NCBI RefSeq assembly: GCF_000004195.4
Contig: NC_030678.2
Coordinates: forward strand, 133,859,047 to 133,923,046
Origin: Xenopus tropicalis
Taxonomy: Eukaryota > Chordata > Amphibia > Anura > Pipidae
Reading direction: 5' to 3'
DNA length: 64,000 bases
Shown here: one piece after another, positions 36,801 through 49,173 of the stretch
Layout: each line of letters opens with the position of its first letter
Position numbering within the stretch: the stretch's first letter is position 1
Made by a program: the position numbers and the translations under genes
The notes under the pieces: generated by a model
What the model was told of the DNA's origin: nothing
Seen by the model: the letters and a program-made list of their open reading frames with translations, nothing else
Databases searched by the model: none

Positions 36801-36949
36801 AGGTTAATTTGTAGATTTGACAATGTTCTGCACTACAGTGTATGTTGGTGCTTCATAAATGTGTGTTAATATATAAATAGTTTGCTAGACCATAATCTAA
36901 AGAGAGGAGAAAGACATCAAATTAACACGTCACTGTATGTGTTTTAATC

Positions 36950-37105
36950 CGGTTTCCTCCCACACCCCAAAAAGTACAAGCAAAAGTGTATGAAAGAACC
37001 TTATATTGGAAGCTCCACTGGGGCAGGAATGATGTAAAAGATGTGTAATCGCTGTTAAGTGCTTGTGGATTATGTTGGCTCTATATAAATAAAGCATAAT
37101 AATGT
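36950..37105 (+). repeat. SINE body and L2-like tail
   Basis: GGTTTCCTCCCACACCCCAA, then GGAAGCTCCACTGGGGCAGG, then TTATGTTGGCTCTATATAAA and TAAA. Same family as 2700-2906 in opposite orientation; the tRNA-like head is missing. Confidence 0.6.
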
Positions 37106-37704
37106 TTCCTTTCATTTATGTTGAATGGCTGGCTGCTGGTCACTGCCACACATAGTCAGAACAAGCTATATTTAGAGTGTTTTTCCAACGCTAGAGTGAT
37201 CATCAAAATAATTAAGACAAGCATTTTAATAACTGTTTTCACCTGAATAATCTACATGTGTATGACACACAAACATTATGCATATCATTATTAAAGGGAA
37301 CTTTGCAATCATTCATTGTCATGGTAACAATTCTAAATGTCAGTCATTGCCCTATATATTTTCCACCCAGGCCTGTTTTAAATAGTAAGCCCTTAGCTTT
37401 AGCGTATTTACATACCCGCAAATAGCTTGCTTTCTGCCAGATTTAATGCACTCGTTGCTGCTACTCCCCAGTAAATAGTATACAGCAGCAATGTCCTGCA
37501 GTGTGCTTAAAGAAATAAACTAGATTTTCCAAATTGTAGCTGGCTGAGTAAATAATCATTATTCTTTCAAGCAGTATATTTAACAAATTTCCTCAGTTTT
37601 ATTGAGATGCTGGCTGTAAACTATTGTGCAGCAGTAACTATGGCACAGCCTTTCTGAATAGTTCAGTATATAGAGGATAACTAGCAGGCTTCAACCTCCT
37701 GGTA

Positions 37705-38114
37705 CAGGTATGGAATCCTTTATCCAGAAACCCATTTTCCACAAAGATACGAATTACGCAAAAGACATTTCCCATCTTAAGCAAATCATTCTGTTTTTTT
37801 TTTTAAATAATTTGTCAGGACTGATGACCCTAATTAGCATGAGTCAATTATTATGCAATTTAACAGGTTAAGCAAGGCTGGAACTAGGAGTAAGCACCTA
37901 GGGCGCTAGGTAGGTACCTCTTCTGCCTACCCTAAGTGCTGGCTGTCTTGCCTCACGCAACCAACACTTTGTTACTATGCTCTCCTCCTGTACCTCCCCT
38001 CCCCCTTTCCTGTCACAGCGCATGTGCCAGCCGGGTTGCTAAATTACGGAAAGATTCCTTTTTTTGGAAAACCCCAGCTCCCAAGCATTCTGGATATCAG
38101 ATCTCCTATACCTG
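37705..38114. mobile_element. CAGGTATRGGA-family MITE with internal insert
   Basis: TA-CAGGTATGGAATCC at the left and CCTATACCTG-TA at the right give TA target duplications. An insert at about 37875-38038 starts AGGCTGGAACTAGGAGTAAG and is related to the 1455-1759 element. The mariner-like TA site is the only superfamily clue. Confidence 0.65.
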
Positions 38115-38130
38115 TACATTGAAGCCAGAC

Positions 38131-38608
38131 TTAAAGGAGAATGCAAGTCAAAATTTAAAAAGCATACTGCCCAATAGTCGTCCTATTGTTTAGTAAAAAC
38201 GCCACACTTTTGGTTCACCTAATCAAATATTTACTCAGTCACACTTGCTTCACATTTTCTAGAATAGGCAGCCATCTCTAAAAAGGTATTTTCCCTTCCT
38301 GTGTTTTATTCCCTCCCCCCCCCCCTCCCCTCTGGCAGAGCCGCTTCTGATTGGCATGTGTAGCTCAGAACAGCAGACAGGATCAACTTACACACATGCT
38401 CAGAGAATAGGAAGGCTGCCGCTGGCACCTACAGGAAGGGGAGAGAGATTTCAGTGATGTCACTGTAGTCTTCACACTGCTGTAGGCTGCCAGCACCATA
38501 TCTCAGAGAAGCAAGCAGGGATCTGGGAATTTAGATATGCAGTAAGTACTTAAAAAGAATGCCTTTAGACTTAGTTTTAATTTATATTAACCTTTCATTG
38601 TCCTTTAA
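38131..38608. mobile_element. T2-type MITE, complete
   Basis: TTAAAGGAGAATGCAAGTC at the left and TTCATTGTCCTTTAA at the right with outer TTAA. Inner GAATAGGCAGCCATCTC and AGGAAGGCTGCCGC are part of its family structure. A C run lies at 38312-38323. Non-coding. Confidence 0.78.
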
Positions 38609-39994
38609 GTTCGCAAAACAACGTTTTAGCTGTAATTCCTTAAGTTATGATCGGTTAAAGACTGGGCTTCCCGGGGCCCATTTGGGCACCACTTAAAGGG
38701 GCCGCCACCCCCACCATTTATCCATTATGAGGAATAAAACTTTGATAATCTTGTCTCATAATTTAATTTTCTATTCTGTTTACCAGTTTAGTTATATGTT
38801 TCTGCGCTGTTTCCAGCTCATTAATATTCTTCTTAAGCACTAGGGCACAAAACTGCACTGCATACTCTGTTATCCTTTAGAAACACTATCAGGTATGCCT
38901 GTTCCATGCAAAATGTAATTCTGGAACGGAGTGCTGCTTTGCTGTTACCAGCAAGCTGAGTGAGAACACTGCCTCGGTAAACTTATGGAAATAACCTTAA
39001 ATAACTACTGGAAGTGAGCGTTCCTCTATAATGAATACACCCAACAAGATGTGATTACATGGGATATATATTCAGATGTATTCTTAGTTATTCTCTTTCT
39101 CTAAGAGAGAAAAACATAAAATTGTCTTCTGATATATGCTCTTGTTCTCCTTTTGATAAAAGCAAATGTTGAGATGTATTGAACAAAGCTGGGTAAATGT
39201 GTATATACAAATACTTTGGGTGTGAAAGCAAAAACAGTTGCACATAATAGTGCCTAATCTCCATTGTAATGATAATTTCTGAGAATCCAAAGTTTAGAAA
39301 AATTACAAATCTGTTGAGCACAATTTAAACCACAAAAAAATTGTGATTATTGGGGTTGTAACATTCTGTTTATTTCTTTAGCTAACATATAGAACTTTGT
39401 TCACATATGATGCTTCATTTTGAAATTTTGTATTTGCATTTGGTACTTGGTATGTGGCCAATTCAGTTTTTAGTAGGTCAGACATCAAAGGTCAGTGCTT
39501 GAAGTTGGTTTAAAGTGTCTATTAGACAAGTAAAAGAAAATACTTTTTAAATAAAAACTTATTTGTTGTCCTTCAGGGATCCCCAGCTCTTATATCTTTC
39601 ATTTAGAGTTTTCAAATGCTAAAATCAATATCCTCACTATTATACTTAAACGATAGTTGGCAAACCTAAAGCAGTAAATTCAGGAAATATAGCCTTTATT
39701 ATTTGGGCTTAAAAGGGTATTATCCCACATCAGGTGACTTCAAGTGTGTGTAACCTCAGATGCATAAAGGAAGTGGTTTAGATGATTTGTGCATTCATCA
39801 GACCAAGTGTCTTGCAATTAGCATGGCAGCCGGCACTTAGATCTTTATACACGCTACATATATGCTATACATATGCTCATGCCACCAGGAGACCAGAAAG
39901 TCATTCTGTTTCCACAACATTATCATTGCTAAACATTACTTTAACAATTAATTTTAGTCAGGTTGCTGTAGCAGCTGACGTCAACCAGGGCCAA

Positions 39995-40430
39995 CAGGGG
40001 GACGGTTCTCCTGGGCCCAGTGGGTTTTGGGTCTTAAGGTGTGCTGCACTTACAGTACTTGTATTAGCTGGACCCCTCTGCAGTCAGTGAGCTGCAGACT
40101 TGTGTAGGGAGGGTGGGTGCTTAGTTGCCTGCAACTTCTTTCCTTTACACAGCTTGTTGTACTGCTCCTTTGTCACTGAAGTATAGAAAAGCTGGAGGCT
40201 GAAGTTGCAAATTTCCCCCAGCCATTCCAATTCCCATGCAGTTTTACCAAGACTTAAACTTCAGTAATAAAACTAAAAGAAGAAAGCTGTGTAGGGGAAA
40301 GGCAATGCAACCACCCTAGCCCCCCCCGCCCACACCCTAGTCTGTAGCTCACTGACAGCAGGGGGGGCAGCTAATACAAGTGCAGCACTACCAGGCCCCC
40401 TTTAAGAAAGGACAGACTTGGAAGTCACAG
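39995..40430. repeat. large imperfect inverted repeat
   Basis: Arm 40030-40096 (GTGCTGCACTTACAGTACTT, TAGCTGGACCCCTCTGCAGT) pairs with 40341-40407 (CTGACAGCAGGGGGGGCAGC, CAAGTGCAGCACTACC). Likely an unnamed foldback element; ends not clear. Confidence 0.55.
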
Positions 40431-40554
40431 CACATTTTTTAAAGGGGATGTAAAGTAAAAAAAAAACAAAAAACTAAAGAGCCTGGTCCCAGATTCTTCA
40501 TTAAAAGAAGAGTTTCCAATATATATCTATTAAAAAATACATACCGTTTTAATA

Positions 40555-40777
40555 AATAAGCAATCCTTTATTTTCATAACCGATCAAGAACCCCTCATAA
40601 AGCCTGATAAGGAACTCTAACTCACTACACGAAAGCAACTTGCATAAACATATTCTATTTACTATGACCTGAAGAATGTTTAATGTGCCCTAGGGTGAGA
40701 CTCCTCATGCTTTAATATGTTCTATATGTAAACAAAATTGAAAATAAAGAATATACAAAAAAAATAAGCAATCCTTT
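40555..40777 (+). mobile_element. short retroposed insertion with target duplication and A-rich tail
   Basis: Direct repeats AATAAGCAATCCTTT (40555-40569 and 40763-40777) flank 193 bases that end TTGAAAATAAAGAATATAC and an A run. Poly(A) signal, A tail and long target duplication mark LINE-driven retroposition. The body (ATGACCTGAAGAATG, CCCTAGGGTGAGACTCC) is not identified; a 5'-truncated L1 3' UTR is possible. Confidence 0.75.
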
Positions 40778-42442
40778 GCCTGCAATTTACCCTCTTCTCT
40801 CTGATTACTGTTCACAGAAAACCTTAGGCGGCCAGCAGCTGAACTACACTGAAGCGATTGGCACTGCTCTGACTGAATGGCAGGGTAGCAGCGTGCAGGG
40901 TTGTTATATTCCTTTGTGGCTCACTAAAGCTAACCCTAGCCAGAAACTACCCGGCATGCTGCTTTCCTGCCTTCCAGAACTTGAAGACGCAATGTTGGTT
41001 TCAAAAATAGTGCAGTCAGCAATGTCTAAAGATTTGTGTGGTTGGTCTTAAGAACTAGTGGAGCAAAGTGGGGAATTTTTATAAAATTTTTAATAATTGT
41101 ATAATGGAAATAACCATTAGGCCCCCTGGGAAGCCTTGATATTTTTGTTGTACAGGGTCCTGCGATTTCAAAAGGCCGCTCAGACATCAGCACAGATTTG
41201 ACCATATTTTGCTCCCCACTTCTTGCCCTGTTGCTTACTGAAACAGCCTAGTCTTCGTCTCCAAATAACACGCATTAAATTAAAAAAAAAAAAATTATAT
41301 AGATAACACTTTTTTATTTCAGTTTATGTATAGTTATTTTGTTATATATAACCTAATTAGTGATTAGTCTTGTGATTCCTATATATTTAGTTTTCCTTTT
41401 AAACCATTTTATATGTAATATCTGGTTAAACAGAAACGGAATCTGCCTGTATGGATTGTAGTAAAATAGCAGATTGTTCTCTTGTTTTCCCAACCAGCAC
41501 TAGCAGTTGTACTGAAAACAACTCTGATGAAACGGCTGCACAAGTGTTATATTAAGAACCTGTGCCAAATGCAGCAGGAACACATTACTCTGAAGAACTT
41601 GCAGTGTTTTATGCCTGTTCTCTGGAGAATGGTGTGGCTCGTCTTATATCAAAAATGTGAAAGTTCTGTAAAACACTAAAGAAATAATATATATGTAATT
41701 AATTTCCAAAAGGCAGACACCATGCAACAGTGTGAAGGAACAGAATGCATTTGAAAGCTATTTAGACTTATATGCACCCTTAAATGTATTTGCCAAAGGC
41801 TGACAGACTATGTTATCACCCAAAGAACTAATAAAATATAGTGCTTTATACATACTTTGGACATTGAGCTACATCAGCATGGGATAAATATAATAAAGAA
41901 CTAAAAGATGAGGACAGTGATCAGGCCAGGTTTGTTTAAAGGTTTTCTGTCATGATTTTTATGGTGGATTTTTTATTACTAAATGACACTGTGTACATTA
42001 CAAATAGTTAATTTTACTATTTAAAATGTTAATAAACCAACAAATGGTTTGGACAGTCCCTTCAAAAATTAGGATGTCTGGTTTAAAACCGGATATCTGG
42101 CATAATGTGCAGGAATACAGTATATGTAATGAATGCCCACTTTTAAGCATTTCTTTTCACTAAGTCAAAGCAAAGTATTTTTTAACATCTAACTAAGGAA
42201 CAAAATGTGTCTTGTAAATTATACAAAGTTCTATCGATGCAACTGTGAATCGTACATTTTCATAACTGTCAAACAATTAGTTCAGCTCCTCGGCCCCTTT
42301 TAATGGCTTGTCTCCAATCAATTAGGCCTATCCTGATTACGATTTACTGTGATGTATCTCCCCTCAAACATCAATGGCTTATTGAATTAAATGTTCTGAT
42401 TATCCGGTACTAATTGATTTCATTATTTTTGTGTCTATTTAG

Positions 42443-42542
42443 AAAACAGATTGAAGAATCTTCCAAACCAAAGAGGCAATCACAACAGATAGAAAAGGCA
42501 GTAACGACAAACTACAGACCAGTGTCAAACCATCAGTACAAT
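42443..42542 (+). CDS. gtf2f2: gtf2f2 exon, RAP30 linker (partial CDS)
   Basis: A 100-nt exon between the acceptor GTGTCTATTTAG (ending 42442) and the donor GTAAGT (42543). The first base completes the Arg codon begun at 27613-27614. It then reads KQIEESSKPKRQSQQ, IEKAVTTNYRPVSNH and QYN, ending in phase 0. Human RAP30 has the closely matching LQIEESSKPVRLSQQ in this place. In the family this basic, polar stretch links the dimerisation domain to the C-terminal winged helix. The upstream 150 bases are free of recognised repeats. No stop or frameshift is seen. Confidence 0.96.
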
Positions 42543-42895
42543 GTAAGTTTATTAAAAAAAAATTCTCATTTAAGTTTGTTTAGAGGGCTTGTTGTGTATT
42601 CCATCAGAAGTGTCAATAAACCCGGTAAAGAGGATTTTTCCTATTGTAACTGCCAAGTTTTAGATTTTTCTTTGAGGCAACAAAACTGATCTAACATGTT
42701 GCAGCTCCATGGGGTAATCTCTAAGGTAATTTACAAATCAATGCAGTTTTCATTTCATTTTCTTCCAGAAAGCTCTAGTTTTTGCATAATACTTTGTAAT
42801 GCCAGTCTCCCAACAGTATCTATGGCAAATAGCAACTGCACATGTTGGCAAAACATTTATGCTATGCAGTTGATGAATATCCATACACAATACGG

Positions 42896-43923
42896 CAGTG
42901 CTGTCCAACTGGCGGCCCGCGACCCCCCTCTGTGTGGCCCCCACCTGTCTGGCTGCTTTGATGGCTTACCTTTGAACCTGCATGGTTCTCACCTCAGATT
43001 CAGGCTGTAATCCCTCTGTATTGTTTAAAAATGTAATCCACTGTGTTTTTCACACCTTTTAATACCTGCATTGTTCACCCCCTGCAGTGTTCACACTTCA
43101 GGCTGTAATCACTCCCATTGTTCACTTCTTCACACCTCAGGCATAGGTACTGTAGGCAGAGTATGGCACATACAGCCAGCATAGGGCAGGTAGAGTATGG
43201 CACACACAGGCAGCATAGGTAAGGGAGGGTATGGCACACACAGGAAGGGTAGGGCAGGCAGAGTATGGCACACACAGGCAGGGTAGGACAGGCAGAGTAT
43301 GGCACACACAGGCAGGGTAGGGCAGGCAGAGTATGGCACACACAGGCAGGGTAGGGCAGGCAGAGTATGGCACACACAGGCAGGGTAGGGCAGGCAGAGT
43401 ATGGCACACACAGGCAGGGTAGGGCAGGCAGAGTATGGCACACAGAGGCAGCATAGGGAAGGCAGAGTATGGCACACACAGGCAGCATAGGACAGGCAGA
43501 GTGCTGCCTGTGTGTGCCATACTCTGCTTGCCCTATGCTGCTTGTGGGAGGTGAACCTGGCAGGGGTTTGTTGTGGGAGTTTGTTAGCAGTTGGAAATAG
43601 CCATTAAATGGTTCCTAAGGTGTGTATTTATGTACTGGGGGTTGCTCTGCTATCCACAGGGGAGGAGGAGGCATATGGAATTTAAGGGTATATCTTAATA
43701 TGACATAATTCTTTCACATATGAATGATGGTTGATATCCCCACAGTAAGGACCAAGCATTTGGGATTTTGCTGTGCTACCACCATTGTGATAAAATAGGT
43801 GTGGTTTGAAGTGGGTGTGGTTTCAAAAAGGGGAGTGGTCAAAACTGGCTTCCATTAGCGGCCCTCCACCATGTATGCTAGAGAAATTCCGGCCCTCGGC
43901 ACCGTAGAAGTTGGACAGCACTG
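42896..43923. mobile_element. hAT element with 8-bp target duplication and internal minisatellite
   Basis: Ends CAGTGCTGTCCAACTGGCGG and AGTTGGACAGCACTG, flanked by perfect 8-bp copies of CAATACGG (42888-42895 and 43924-43931). The subterminal GGCGGCCCGCGACCCC and GCGGCCCTCCACC are also inverted. No transposase. The interior holds a 34-bp minisatellite. Confidence 0.9.
43148..43506. repeat. 34-bp minisatellite inside the hAT element
   Basis: About ten copies of a unit with GAGTATGGCACACACAGGCA plus GGGTAGGGCAGGCA. The left units are more diverged (CATACAGCCAGCATAGGG). The last part (43501-43545) is an inverted copy, GCCTGTGTGTGCCATACTCT. Since 34 is not a multiple of three, all three minus-strand frames read as Cys-rich repeats; none is a gene. 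Confidence 0.95.
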
Positions 43924-46900
43924 CAATACGGCATTGAAAGGCCATTTAGCAACCAGTCTCACTGTAATGGATCATTGCAGTCTGTTCTTGTTCTTTGTTG
44001 CCTTTGATAGGCTAATTTTTGCCAACATTCCCTTATATTTAGAAATTAATTCTCACTCTTTGGGGCATGGACCCAAACTGGCATAAAAGGTTATTGCTTA
44101 AAAGTGTATTCCATTGTATCAGTTTAAAGGAAATTTCCCTTTACCATATATTGTTTTTCTTATGTTGCCTATTTTTGCTTGTGGGTATAATTTGTAGAGA
44201 GAAGGCCCATAATGAGCTCCATAAAATGCACAAGAATTGCACACTTTCTGAAAAACAAAATCAAATGTATTTATTAAAATAAGCAGACATAAAGCTCTGT
44301 GCGTTTTTGACCTGTTAAAGGCCACCTATCATACCAAAATTGTTTCACCTGCCAGAGGTGCGGGCTAATGGAGGCTTTATGCCATGTGGGGGTAAATTCT
44401 ATTTTGAAAATGGCAAGCACTATGCTGTCCACGTTGGGAGGGACCTGGTTTGGAAAGCCACGTTGGGACCTTACGCAAGTGTCCCAGCTTCGCTCATTAT
44501 ATACATCTCTGTGGCATAGGATTGGGCAACCTCCTCCCCCGATCTAACACCACATGCACACACATAATGAGAGAACCAGGATACTCGCTTTTTATGTGTA
44601 TGCTTGGGACCAAACAAGGCTATCCTCGGTGTGAGCATCATAGCACTCGCTAGGAGCGTTTTCTGGCCAAAATGGTATTGTTTCCTCCAACTAGAGTGGC
44701 GATAACAACAATTTTGTTATGATAGAGTCTTTAATCAGGAGAAAAATGAAAAAATAGGCATATATTCCAGTACCACCATCTGGCGTGACAACTTTCCTGC
44801 CAGTCTCATTTCCAGAGCTGAAGATGGAACTGTGCCAAGTTGCTATTTAAAAAAAAAAAACACAACAACAACAACACTTCTATGGAAGTGCCTTGAGAAA
44901 GGCATTTATTAAAGTGTTTCCATTACATAGGATCATAACACACGATAATATTAGTAAAGACCTTGATGTTCTGGCCATGATGAAATACTCAGTTGGCTAC
45001 AAGAAATTGTAATAAGGGACAAATATCTTAGGCACCTCAGTGATTAATGCTATTTAATCCACCAATCAAATTAACATACTTACTGTATGTTGATCTGTGG
45101 CTGTGGTGCATTGTAATCTTATTGGAGCTGAGCAACAGGAAAAGGAACTAAAATAAAATGTAAAACTATCTAGTTTCCAAAAAATTAGATTTAGGTTTTA
45201 GTCGCAGTACTATTACAGTACAATACTTTTAGACCAATGGTCCATTCTTCCTCCCTCCATAACAAAAGGGTATTCCTGAATGTATGTCCAGCTTTTGACG
45301 TGACTTCTATCCCAATCAACCTCAAGAAAAAAAAAAACAGTATGGCTGATTACACACTGGAGCTAAATTGCACAATTACAGTTGCCAATAGCCACCAATC
45401 AGTTTTTACTCTTATCTTGTAGAAGACCAATCAAAACTAATTTCTGATTAGTTGCCATTGGCAACTGCACGCAGTTTTGCTTTTTTTTTTTCACAAAATC
45501 AACCCTATTGTGTTCATACTCAGCACAATTTTAAGCTAGAGGTGTGGTGTTAGATTCTTCTTTGATCAAACTTTTTTGTGTTTTAAAAATCTATCTTTAT
45601 AAAACTTCACAATGAAAAAGTAATATAAACTTCAGGTCATGGATATAAGAAACTTTCTGAGTATTAATCTAGTCTACCGTACAGGGCTGTGTATATAATT
45701 AGCGCTATATATATATAATATATATATTTACACTGCACTGTTTCTGAAATAATCATGTTACTCTTCACTATTCCCCTCTCAGCACCTGTCTCTGCCCTGT
45801 ACATGGAGAAGTTGGAGTCAGATTCTGATTGACTATTAACCGAAAGACAACTAGCTCTAATACATTGTCTAACAGGGTCACAGGGTCCACTTGATTTTTG
45901 TACTGGAAATCAAGAGTATATAATGAAAGTAGAGATTTTAAGTGTATGTGTTTGGCAAAAATAATCTGCAAACTGGGCTATTGGCTGGCAAATGAAACCA
46001 GAAGCCACAATTAATTGATCTGTTAATGTTTAATGAATCTTGGGAAGTAAATATTGTGTGTATTTTCAATAGTAAGGAAACCAGCTGTCTTTTGGTAAAT
46101 AAAGCCTAATTTTACCACATCATTGATTTTAATTTCCTGTAGAAATGGAGAAGTAGGATCAGTAGAAAAAGCCTCATAGCATTAAGCATTAGTATCAGAT
46201 TGAATTGCCAGAGACCTGTGCTGGGTGTAGTACATGGCTGCTCGCCCGCCTTCCTGGTCTGCAGGCCTGACCATCTGGAGCCATATTTAGAATTTATTGA
46301 TCGCTTCTGTTTCACTGTACTTCATATTGGAAGGGCACTTGTACTTCACATATTTGAATATTTCATGTTTGACACTCTAAGCAAAATTACATACTTATTT
46401 TTTGTTGGTGGCTTAAAGGGAGAATGCTGTTGCAGTTGTGCCATTGTGGGTGGCTTCTTGTTGCTCAGTTCCAGATGCAAGTGGTTATTATATTATAGAG
46501 TAATTAGTGGGGACAAAAGTCATACCTATACCTAAAATACAATTTCTAAAATTTTAAAATCTGTTGTTTTAAATGACTTTGAGGATGAATTAAAGACTGT
46601 TGTCCAACTGGTGACCATGTTCGGACAGGACTCATTGGATTCTGTGGGCTGGCCATCTTGGACAACCTCTGGTGTCTTTAAAAATGTAGTCTTAGTTCTT
46701 TGCGCCACTACCTGAGGAGGAGGAATTTTTCCCAAAGTTCTGCAGTCTTTAAAATATTTGACATCTGGGTCAGGTATCACCTTTCCAACCACTTCTTAAT
46801 ATTGTCAGTTTAAAAATCTTGAATAACAAATAATTTTTTTTTTTGTTTTGTTTTAAAGGCAACACTTTTACCGTACCTTATGTTGCTTAGATGACTTTAC

Positions 46901-47954
46901 ATGCTAATGGTTGCCTTAAGTTTCCCAAATAACCGATGTGAATTTCATATACTTGATATTTTATGCACATAAATTAAATAGCTGTCCATTTTGAAATGGT
47001 GATTAAATTAGTTTTTCACTTAATACAAAATACTGCAGTCTTTGCTAAACAGCCCTCTACAAGAATAACTCAAAATGTGGATCTCAGTAATGAGGGAATC
47101 ATATGAAGCTGCATCTCTATGCCAGTGAAAATGATGTGCTACCAATATCCCCCCTGTATTTGGAGGTGTATCTTTCTGAATTTCCCATTTATTGAAATGT
47201 AAGTAATTGGAAGTCTTTATTAGAAAAGGACTGGCTAGCCCCTTAGTAAGTCTGAACAAAAGAAATAATATACCTCATACTGGGGAAATCTCAGTCTCCC
47301 ATATAAATAGCTGTGTATGTATTTAATCAGGAAGAGCGATGCACTTAGAGCCAAGAAGCAGTGAAGTTACGGACAGTAATTATGACTATTCATAAATTAA
47401 AATGCTTGCTTGATAATACAGGGCCTGTTCCAGCAAATGAATGTGCCTTCATAGAAACATAATGGTACTGTAACATTCAGACTTTTTCTGAGTTGCCATT
47501 GAGAGAGAGAGACAGTAATGAGCTGTGATAGCGCACAGAGTCAGCCGTAGACCCCGGAGGCTGCATAAAGTCTCCCTACTGTCTGCCTAACACTTTTCTG
47601 TTACAGGGTAACTCTAATGAAATGCGACGCTCTGTGGGCTCAACGCACTGGAGGATTGTGCTCGTGCTTGCACAGTCTTGAAGTTCACAAATGACTCATA
47701 TGGCACTGTGCTTAATAGGTGAAGCTTTTATCTGTGCCACAGCGCTTGGGCATAGGATGATATGGAGAAGCATTGATTCCCAGGATTTAAATGCCAGGCT
47801 GAAATGACAGAAACAGAATACCGCTTACCTCTTTGGGATCTTAATGTGGTTGATCAGTCTTAATTTGTCACGCAGTCTTAAATAATTATAAGAACAAATA
47901 TAGCCTAAAGCAATACCTTTGTTCTGTGTTCTAGTGCCATACGGCTGCAGTACT

Positions 47955-48260
47955 TTCAATAAGTTTGCCACCTGACTGGTATTTTACTGGCCTAGCTGGT
48001 AAAACACCTGCCAAGCCTAGGGCCGATATTGTAAATTTATCACAATGTAGTTGCATTTAAATTTGTAATACCCTTAAGATTAGCCCCTGGCCTGCCCCCA
48101 ATCTCTCCCAAATCACCCCAATATGCCTAGATCTTACCTTATTTCTTCCCGGATGTGCTCCATTACCCTACATCCAGCAGTCGAAATGTCGCCCATTTTA
48201 CACCATTGCCCTGCCCCCTTTTGTGCCCGCCCCCCACTTGCTGGTAAAAACTCTCTAGAA
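47955..48260. repeat. dispersed repeat, GTTTGCCACC family
   Basis: AGTTTGCCACCTGACTGGTA, GGCCTAGCTGGTAAAACACC and GTAGTTGCATTTAAATTTG follow the same order as the copy at 57723-57970. Both are non-coding; superfamily not recognised. Confidence 0.5.
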
Positions 48261-48901
48261 AGGCGGTAACCCAAACTTTCATGAAGGTACAGCAGCTCTC
48301 ACATACCAACCCAAAGTCTGGCCCATGCATCTGTGTATGTTGTTGGCAGATGATTTTTCATATCCTGCCCCATTCCCCACTGGCACAGAGCAGGTACTGA
48401 TGTGGCGCATTTGCCTGTTGCAGAGTTTCTCTACCTCAGGTTGTACATCGGTTCTGGGTAACTAAGGTTTACTTTCCCTTATATAGATGGGAAAATACAA
48501 AGACGCCTAATTCAGTGCATGGGTCTTATTCCTCTGCATTGATACAGATATTTTACAGCTACAATATTGTTTGCTCCAGAAGAGTCATCCTTTGTACATG
48601 ATGACACCTGTAACCTGTTTTCCCTGATTTTGGATCTGACCAAATTCTGGATCCTTCACATTCAACATTCAACTGAATTGTACGTGAATTCTAATTTTGT
48701 ATCTTAGAATTTGAGTGCGCTTTGCCAAAATTTGTCCCCTTCTGTTGGTATAGAGCACTAAGAACAGAGCCACATGGTTGCTGTGTCACAAACTGTGGCT
48801 TTTTTTCCCATATTCTGCCTTTGGGGTTCTGCCTGTGGGAAATGATGTTACTTTACAGGCATACCATCCAGCGTGGCTGCCTTTATTGGCATTAACAACT
48901 C

Positions 48902-49012
48902 TTAGGGGCACATTTACTAATCCACGAACGGTCCGAAGTCGTCCGAAAATGTTCGTTTTCCAATCGGAATTTTTCCAATTTGGATTCGTGGGTTAGTAAA
49001 TCAGCCCCTTAG
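48902..49012. mobile_element. small foldback element, CACATTTACTAA family
   Basis: TTAGGGGCACATTTACTAAT and GTTAGTAAATCAGCCCCTTA are inverted ends; CACGAA and TTCGTG continue the pairing. About 110 bp. Confidence 0.7.
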
Positions 49013-49019
49013 GGTATTA

Positions 49020-49173
49020 TGTTAAAGAATGGTCAATTCTAAGCAACGTCTTAATTGGTTTAATTGTTTTTATTTGTCTCCGTCTTCTGACTCTTTCCAG
49101 CTTTCAAAGGGGGTCACTGTATGCACACTCTGCATCATACTAAAAGTTATTTTAGGTGAACAACCCCTTTTAA
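49020..49173. repeat. right arm of a T2-like MITE
   Basis: CTTTCCAGCTTTCAAAGGGG through GTTATTTTAGGTGAACAACC to CCCTTTTAA. The left arm type is seen at 26823. Only the right end is present. Confidence 0.4.

Larger units (their letters stand above)
27615..42442 (+). other. gtf2f2: gtf2f2 intron, 14.8 kb
   Basis: Runs from donor GTAAGA (27615) to acceptor CTATTTAG (42442). It contains the CCAAT-array element, foldbacks, a purine-rich tract, T2 MITEs and a small retroposed insertion, each listed separately. I see no feature in 27620-28095, 29890-30635, 31010-32530 (apart from a CA repeat), 33025-34330, 35440-36590, 37110-37700, 38610-39980 and 40780-42440. Confidence 0.9.

Noticed and set aside
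40776..41051. 91-codon frame starting MPAIYPLL
   Set aside because: It overlaps the end of a retroposed insertion and resembles no family I recognise. No splice or promoter context.
43075..43520. Three overlapping Cys-rich frames on the minus strand
   Set aside because: A 34-bp tandem repeat gives similar peptides in all frames, which is not coding behaviour.
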